Below, one piece after another: positions 7,909-10,783 of a stretch of 10,783 nt of DNA (its first letter is position 1; each line of letters starts with the position of its first letter). The position numbers and the translations under genes are program-made. The stretch lies in the NCBI GenBank assembly GCA_003024985.2, contig PXIH01S0020355.1. One strand, given 5' to 3'. The notes under the pieces are model-generated. The model had not been told where the DNA came from and made no database searches. It worked only from the letters and a program-made list of their open reading frames with translations. The DNA comes from Euperipatoides rowelli (Eukaryota > Onychophora > Udeonychophora > Euonychophora > Peripatopsidae).

Positions 7909-8151
7909 TCTTCTATCTCGGATGCATATCCAATGCTTGGAACATGGATCTTTATTATCTGAAATTTTTGAGAATGGTTCTTCAGAGACGCCTCATACCC
8001 AGCTCCAGCCAACCATTTTAAGACCCGGGGATCGGTAGAAGCAAATCTACACATAAAGACTTTTGTCAGTCTAACATGTGCAGAAAAAACACCCTCTGGC
8101 ACCCGGGTCCAAGAAAAATCGAAGAGGTACTGGCAACCCTGGAGATTGAAC
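7909..8151 (-). mobile_element. SINE body with B-box-like sequence, downstream of a tRNA-like A-box array
   Basis: Read on the minus strand, 8151-8130 gives 'ggttcaatctcc', a good match to the RNA polymerase III B box (GGTTCGANTCC). It stands about 45 bp after the A box of the last repeat unit, the spacing found in tRNAs and tRNA-derived SINEs. After it come about 220 bp of non-tRNA sequence including 'acccgggtgccagaggg' and 'ggctggagctgggtatgagg', markedly richer in GC than its surroundings. It ends near 'gagatagaagatcg' where LINE B sequence begins. The arrangement is a SINE: tRNA-like head plus unique body. I cannot name the family. The minus frame at 7899-8102 crosses it by chance. Confidence 0.6.
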
Positions 8152-8952
8152 CTGTCCCCAGGAAATATAAGTCTTGAGAAACAATCCTAGTAAGCTACCA
8201 ACTGAGCTACTGCACCTGTCCCCAGGAAATGTATATCTTGAGAAATAGCATCCCAGTATGTTACCGACTGAGTTACTGCACCTGTCTCCAGGATCTGTAT
8301 GTCTCGAGAAATTGCATCCAGTATATTACCGACTGAGCTACTGCATCTGTCCGCAGGTTCTGTATTTCTTGAAAAACATCAGCCCAGTATGTTACCGACT
8401 GAGCTACCGCACCTGTCCCCAGGATCTGTATGTTTTGAGAAACAGAAGCCCAAAGTGTTACTGACTGCGATACTGCACACTCAGTACACAGTGCACCTGT
8501 CCCCAGGATCTGTATGTCTTGAGAATCAGCAGCCCATTATGTTACTTACTGACCTACTGCACCTGTTCCCAGGATCTGAATGTCATGAGAAACATCAGCC
8601 CAGTATGTTACCGACTGAGCTACTGCACCTGTCCCCAGGAATTGTATGTCTTGAGGAATAGCAGCCCAGTATGTTACCGACTGAACTACTGCACCTGTTC
8701 CCAGGAACTGTATGTCTTGAGAAAGAGCAGCCCAGTATATTACCAACTGTGCTACTGCACCAGTCCCACGGAAATGTATGCCTTGAGAAAGAGAAGCCCA
8801 GTATGCTACCAACTGAGCTACTGCACCTGTCCCCAGGAACTGTATGTCTTGAGGAATAGCAGCCCAGTATGTTACTGACTGAGCTACTGAAACTGTCTCC
8901 AGGATCTGTATGTCTTGAGAAACAGCAGCCCAGTATGCTACCAACTGGGCTA
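8152..8952 (-). repeat. 12-unit, 66-bp tandem array of a tRNA 5'-half-like sequence (A box)
   Basis: Units start at 8152, 8216, 8282, 8347, 8413, 8497, 8563, 8629, 8695, 8761, 8827 and 8893. Lengths are 64-66 bp, nearly all 66; the last is cut at 8952. On the minus strand each unit reads 'ggtgcagtagctcagtcggt' then 'aacatactgggctgctg', 'tttctcaagacatacag' and 'atcctggggaca'. 'tagctcagtcgg' is a near-perfect A box (TRGYNNARNNGG) at the D-arm position of a tRNA. Only the minus-strand downstream end has a B box (about 8140-8151). Units differ by several substitutions each. Because 66 is a multiple of three, long open frames of 119-132 codons appear on both strands; they are repeat artefacts, not genes. 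Confidence 0.9.
8479..8496. repeat. 18-bp interruption between array units 5 and 6
   Basis: The 'tactgcac' that ends unit 5 is followed by 18 extra bases ending again in 'gtgcac' before unit 6 starts. It looks like a small local duplication or slippage of the unit end. Confidence 0.6.
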
Positions 8953-9099
8953 AATTTGGTATAATCTTTTTTTACCAGAATCTTACTTAACTAAATGTTG
9001 TATGAAAATCTGTGGTGAATTCATCAACAATATCTAAATGTTTTTTTAAACCCAGTCATATTATCTTAAAATAATGCATGGACTTGCTTAACTATATAA
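8953..9099. other. AT-rich spacer, possibly LINE B upstream flank
   Basis: It is AT-rich with T- and A-runs. Minus-strand translation gives a partly open frame ('HLDIVDEFTTDFHTTFS') that could belong to LINE B upstream of the SINE insertion, but no diagnostic RT motif is present. Confidence 0.25.
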
Positions 9100-9207
9100 A
9101 TGAAAAAAAAACAATATAGAAGCATATAAATATGCACAACAATTTCTCTTCCTTGGCCATAATGCTCCCCACATTTAAAGTTGCAATTCTGAGATTTTCC
9201 TCCTGAT
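9100..9207 (-). pseudogene. LINE C: first residues of an AP-type endonuclease domain
   Basis: On the minus strand (about 9137-9200) an open frame reads 'QEENLRIATLNVGSIM' followed by 'AKEEKLL'. This is the start of the exonuclease-endonuclease-phosphatase fold in RTE-like and related LINEs, often annotated as craniofacial development protein 2-like, whose usual form is LRIATLNVGSMTGR. That endonuclease nicks the target DNA. Only about 20 residues of it survive before AT-rich DNA, so the rest of the element is lost. The 90-codon frame carrying this (9092-9364 minus) is a relic, not a host gene. Confidence 0.65.
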
Positions 9208-9396
9208 CTTGCTTCTTTAACCCCATCGACTGTTGATGTGAAAGGCCTTGCCTTTTCACAGATTTAGGACATTGTGTCTGTGCTTCGCTCAAGGGGTATA
9301 CACTAGCCTTTCTCTTGCTTCTTAAACCCCATCCACTCTTGATGTGGTAGGCCTTGCCTTTCACAGATTTAAGACAATGTGTCTGTGCATTGATCT
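9208..9396 (-). repeat. 106-bp tandem repeat in the LINE C leader
   Basis: 'cttgcttctt(t/a)aaccccatc' starts at 9208 and again at 9314. Copy 2 matches copy 1 through 'cagattta-gaca-tgtgtctgtgc' and ends at about 9388-9396. On the minus strand this lies just 5' of the endonuclease start, and it reads '(gg)caaggc-t-cacatcaagagtggatgggg', a leader type that I recall preceding this endonuclease in RTE-like elements. The copies differ at about ten positions. Confidence 0.8.
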
Positions 9397-9414
9397 ATTT
9401 GAAAACAATTCTCA

Positions 9415-9490
9415 TTACATGTATATTTGGCTCTAATTTTATGGTCGGACGTCAATCATCCTCATTATCCCGGTTTGGCACCGGCACTGA
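9415..9490 (-). mobile_element. RTE-associated conserved block ('ccggtgccaaaccgg')
   Basis: On the minus strand 9488-9421 reads 'gtgccggtgccaaaccgg', 'gataatgaggatgattg', 'acgtccgaccataaaatta' and 'gagccaaatatacatg'. It resembles the widespread block 'ccggtgccaagccggataaatggggagggttg...aggg-catccgg-ataaaa...gccaaat' that I recall from RTE-like LINEs and the SINEs that share their ends; this is from memory, not a search. The first 15 bases form a perfect 5-bp hairpin (9470-9484). Position and strand suit the 5' part of LINE C. Confidence 0.5.
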
Positions 9491-9552
9491 AGCTAATATT
9501 CCTCCTTTGGCTGAGTTATTATCCTACCCAAATAATGAGTATTATTACCCAA

Positions 9553-9796
9553 GTTTAATAAAACATAATAAACTTGATGACATTCATCATTCTCATAAAA
9601 ACGAATTCCTTTCTCATCCCAAGTGCGTAATCTGGTCTTGTCATTCCATAGTACTTATCATACTGTTTAATAAAACATAATAAACTTGATGACATTCATC
9701 ATTCTCATAAAAACGAATTCCTTTCTCATCCCAAGTGCGTAATCTGGTCTTGTCATTCCATAGTACTTATCATACTGTTTAATAAAACATAATAAA
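9553..9796. repeat. Perfect 112-bp tandem duplication (2.2 copies)
   Basis: Copies at 9553-9664 and 9665-9776 appear identical base for base, and a third partial copy of 20 bases follows (9777-9796). Complete identity contrasts with the diverged repeats elsewhere in the window, so the event is recent or an assembly artefact. The unit begins 'gtttaataaaacataataaa', an AT-rich simple sequence that could seed slippage or unequal exchange. The plus frame at 9354-9680 crosses it without family signature. Confidence 0.95.
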
Positions 9797-10410
9797 AATA
9801 TGTCTATACAACATTGGGATTTTAACGAGTAGCAGTTCATTTCACCATTTCGCCTCCAAAATTTAGAACAACATTCTAAATTCCTTATTTTTTTTTACGA
9901 AAATTATATTCTAAATATTTTATCAATTAAACATTTAATATCTATTAGATGGAAAGATTACAGTAGATGGTGTAAACCTTTAATGAAATATTTGTGGATT
10001 TCAGTTGGCTATAGCCAATGATTTGTTGGGTAGGGTCATATTATTATAAAATTCAGATATTTATTGACTTAAGATTGAAAAATAATCTGAGATTACTTTT
10101 ATATTAGCTTAAGGTGAATAGATTTCATGATTCCTAACATTAAGTATGAGGCGATCTTCTCCTTGCTAGTATTTAAGGACTTGTTCTTTCTCCAGATACT
10201 GCAGCATGAAATTGTGAACGCTCGTTTTGAGTGTTATCTATTTGTTGGTTTAACCATAGTTGAGAACATTCATTTATAGATTGACTTATAAGAGAGAGAG
10301 AGAGAAATATAGAGTGATAATGGTTGAACTAAAGATGTACTGTAAATAGTTATTGCATAATAGTTGTAATATTAATTCAGTAATATACATATAAATTTTT
10401 TTATTTTTAG
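9797..10410 (+). other. Intron (3' part) upstream of the exon
   Basis: It is AT-rich with no coding frame and ends in the acceptor 'ttatttttag' at 10401-10410 after a T-rich tract. 'attaattcag' near 10371-10380 could carry a branch-point adenine. It contains a 14-bp perfect palindrome ttggctatagccaa (10005-10018) and an (AG)7 microsatellite (10291-10304). The intron probably extends leftwards through many of the repeats described above, but its 5' end is not in view. Confidence 0.6.
10291..10304. repeat. (AG)7 microsatellite
   Basis: Seven perfect AG units lie in the intron, about 110 bp before the splice acceptor. Confidence 0.85.
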
Positions 10411-10563
10411 CAAAACGGCCGCCAGTTGAAGAGACAGCAAATTTCTTGAAGAGTCTGCTTGCAGCCCATGGACCCAACTTTCTTGAAAAATTATTCGGAC
10501 CAAAGGCAAGGGATGCGTTAGCACCACTTGGAGGCGTTGAAAAAGTAGCCATTAGTTTATCTG
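10411..10563 (+). CDS. Internal exon of an unrecognised protein-coding gene
   Basis: The exon starts after a strong acceptor (T-rich tract plus 'ttag' at 10407-10410) and ends at the donor 'ctg|gtaagc' (10564 onward). It is 153 bp, with 2 bases completing a split codon, 50 codons open without a stop, and 1 base of the next split codon, so both introns are phase 1 and the exon is symmetric. Its composition is clearly less AT-rich than the introns. The product starts 'KRPPVEETANFLKSLL', then 'AAHGPNFLEKLFGPKARDAL', then 'APLGGVEKVAISLS'. It is predicted mostly helical, with no signal peptide, membrane segment or zinc motif. I do not recognise the family. The antisense frame at 10286-10552 overlaps the exon and is a shadow. 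Upstream and downstream exons lie outside the window. I am fairly sure it is an exon, because splice sites, frame and composition agree. Confidence 0.75.
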
Positions 10564-10783
10564 GTAAGCCAACAGCTTTCTAATCTATTATTTCACCCAC
10601 ATTGTTTATACCTCAAGCCAACATTGTTAAATAAACACATTGTTTATAAATATGTAAATAAAGGTTTTAGACTGTTCGCCCATCCTGTCATTTGATCCAT
10701 ATTATATATTATATACTATATGTATCCAAGAAAAGCTTATCTTGGCTCATAATTATTTGAGCACAAACATTCAACACCTCATT
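10564..10783 (+). other. Start of the downstream intron
   Basis: It begins with a near-consensus donor (gtaagc). It is AT-rich, with a short direct repeat 'cacattgtttata' near 10598 and 10637 and a TA-rich run at 10699-10721. No further exon is seen before the window ends. Confidence 0.6.

Noticed and set aside
8152-8215. A functional tRNA gene at the end of the array
   Set aside because: A- and B-box-like sequences are present, but the arms do not form a proper cloverleaf: the acceptor and T stems do not pair and no clear anticodon arm is seen. It is a tRNA-related SINE head, not a tRNA.
8299-8661. 120-codon plus-strand frame and its 119- and 132-codon companions as Cys-rich proteins
   Set aside because: They overlap in several frames and on both strands because the repeat period is a multiple of three. 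Nothing singles out one frame.
8152-8952. CRISPR-like array
   Set aside because: The 66-bp units are contiguous with no unique spacers, diverge by substitution, carry a Pol III A box, and sit in an animal-type genome.
9354-9680. 108-codon plus-strand frame
   Set aside because: It spans an RTE-like block and the first copy of a DNA duplication, with no protein signature or splice context.
10005-10018. 14-bp perfect palindrome ttggctatagccaa as a factor-binding site
   Set aside because: It is isolated in an intron, with no second copy or known motif; chance is plausible over this length.
10286-10552. 88-codon minus-strand frame as a gene
   Set aside because: It is antisense to an exon with good splice sites on the plus strand, and its distal half is low-complexity intron sequence.

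Overview
The window looks like AT-rich, intron- and repeat-dominated DNA from an invertebrate animal nuclear genome. The evidence is one short exon with clean splice sites, several decayed non-LTR retrotransposons (LINEs), a decayed hAT DNA transposon, tRNA-like SINE material, and no bacterial-style gene layout. This repertoire would suit a lophotrochozoan such as a cephalopod or other mollusc, but that is inference and other invertebrates are not excluded.

Layout. 1-95 is a purine-rich strand. 300-890 is a degenerate array of a 'ggtcacttcc(g/t)gttct' motif. 977-2340 is a plus-strand hAT relic: a hAT-like terminal repeat at 977, then a broken transposase with a BED zinc finger, an 'HKKPYEDGELIK' block and an 'ESTDVIDT' block. 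2345-4120 is mostly unassigned AT-rich DNA, with one compact hairpin (3768-3826) and a weak hint of an aspartic-protease relic (3590-3640). 4121-4788 holds a GTT microsatellite, a T-run and unassigned AT-rich DNA. 4789-5062 is a three-copy tandem repeat lying exactly where a minus-strand LINE reverse transcriptase breaks off. 5063-6110 is that LINE (A): a zinc-knuckle ORF1 remnant followed by the first RT motifs, with the endonuclease missing. 6440-7908 is a second minus-strand LINE (B): the back half of an RT, its C-terminal CCxxH-type finger and a 69-bp in-frame triplication. A GC-rich SINE-like piece sits inside LINE B at about 7440-7570.

7909-8952 is the most striking region. It is a tRNA-related SINE on the minus strand whose A-box half is tandemly repeated about 12 times in 66-bp units, with one B-box-like sequence only at the downstream end. 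9100-9490 holds the leader and first endonuclease residues of an RTE-like LINE (C), with a 106-bp internal duplication. 9553-9796 is a perfect 112-bp tandem duplication.

The only host coding sequence I can support is a 153-bp internal exon at 10411-10563 on the plus strand, flanked by introns that run off the right edge and probably cover most of the window to the left. Its 50-residue product is not recognised. There is no operon or multi-gene pathway. Most of the window is probably intronic or intergenic repeat sediment around that exon.
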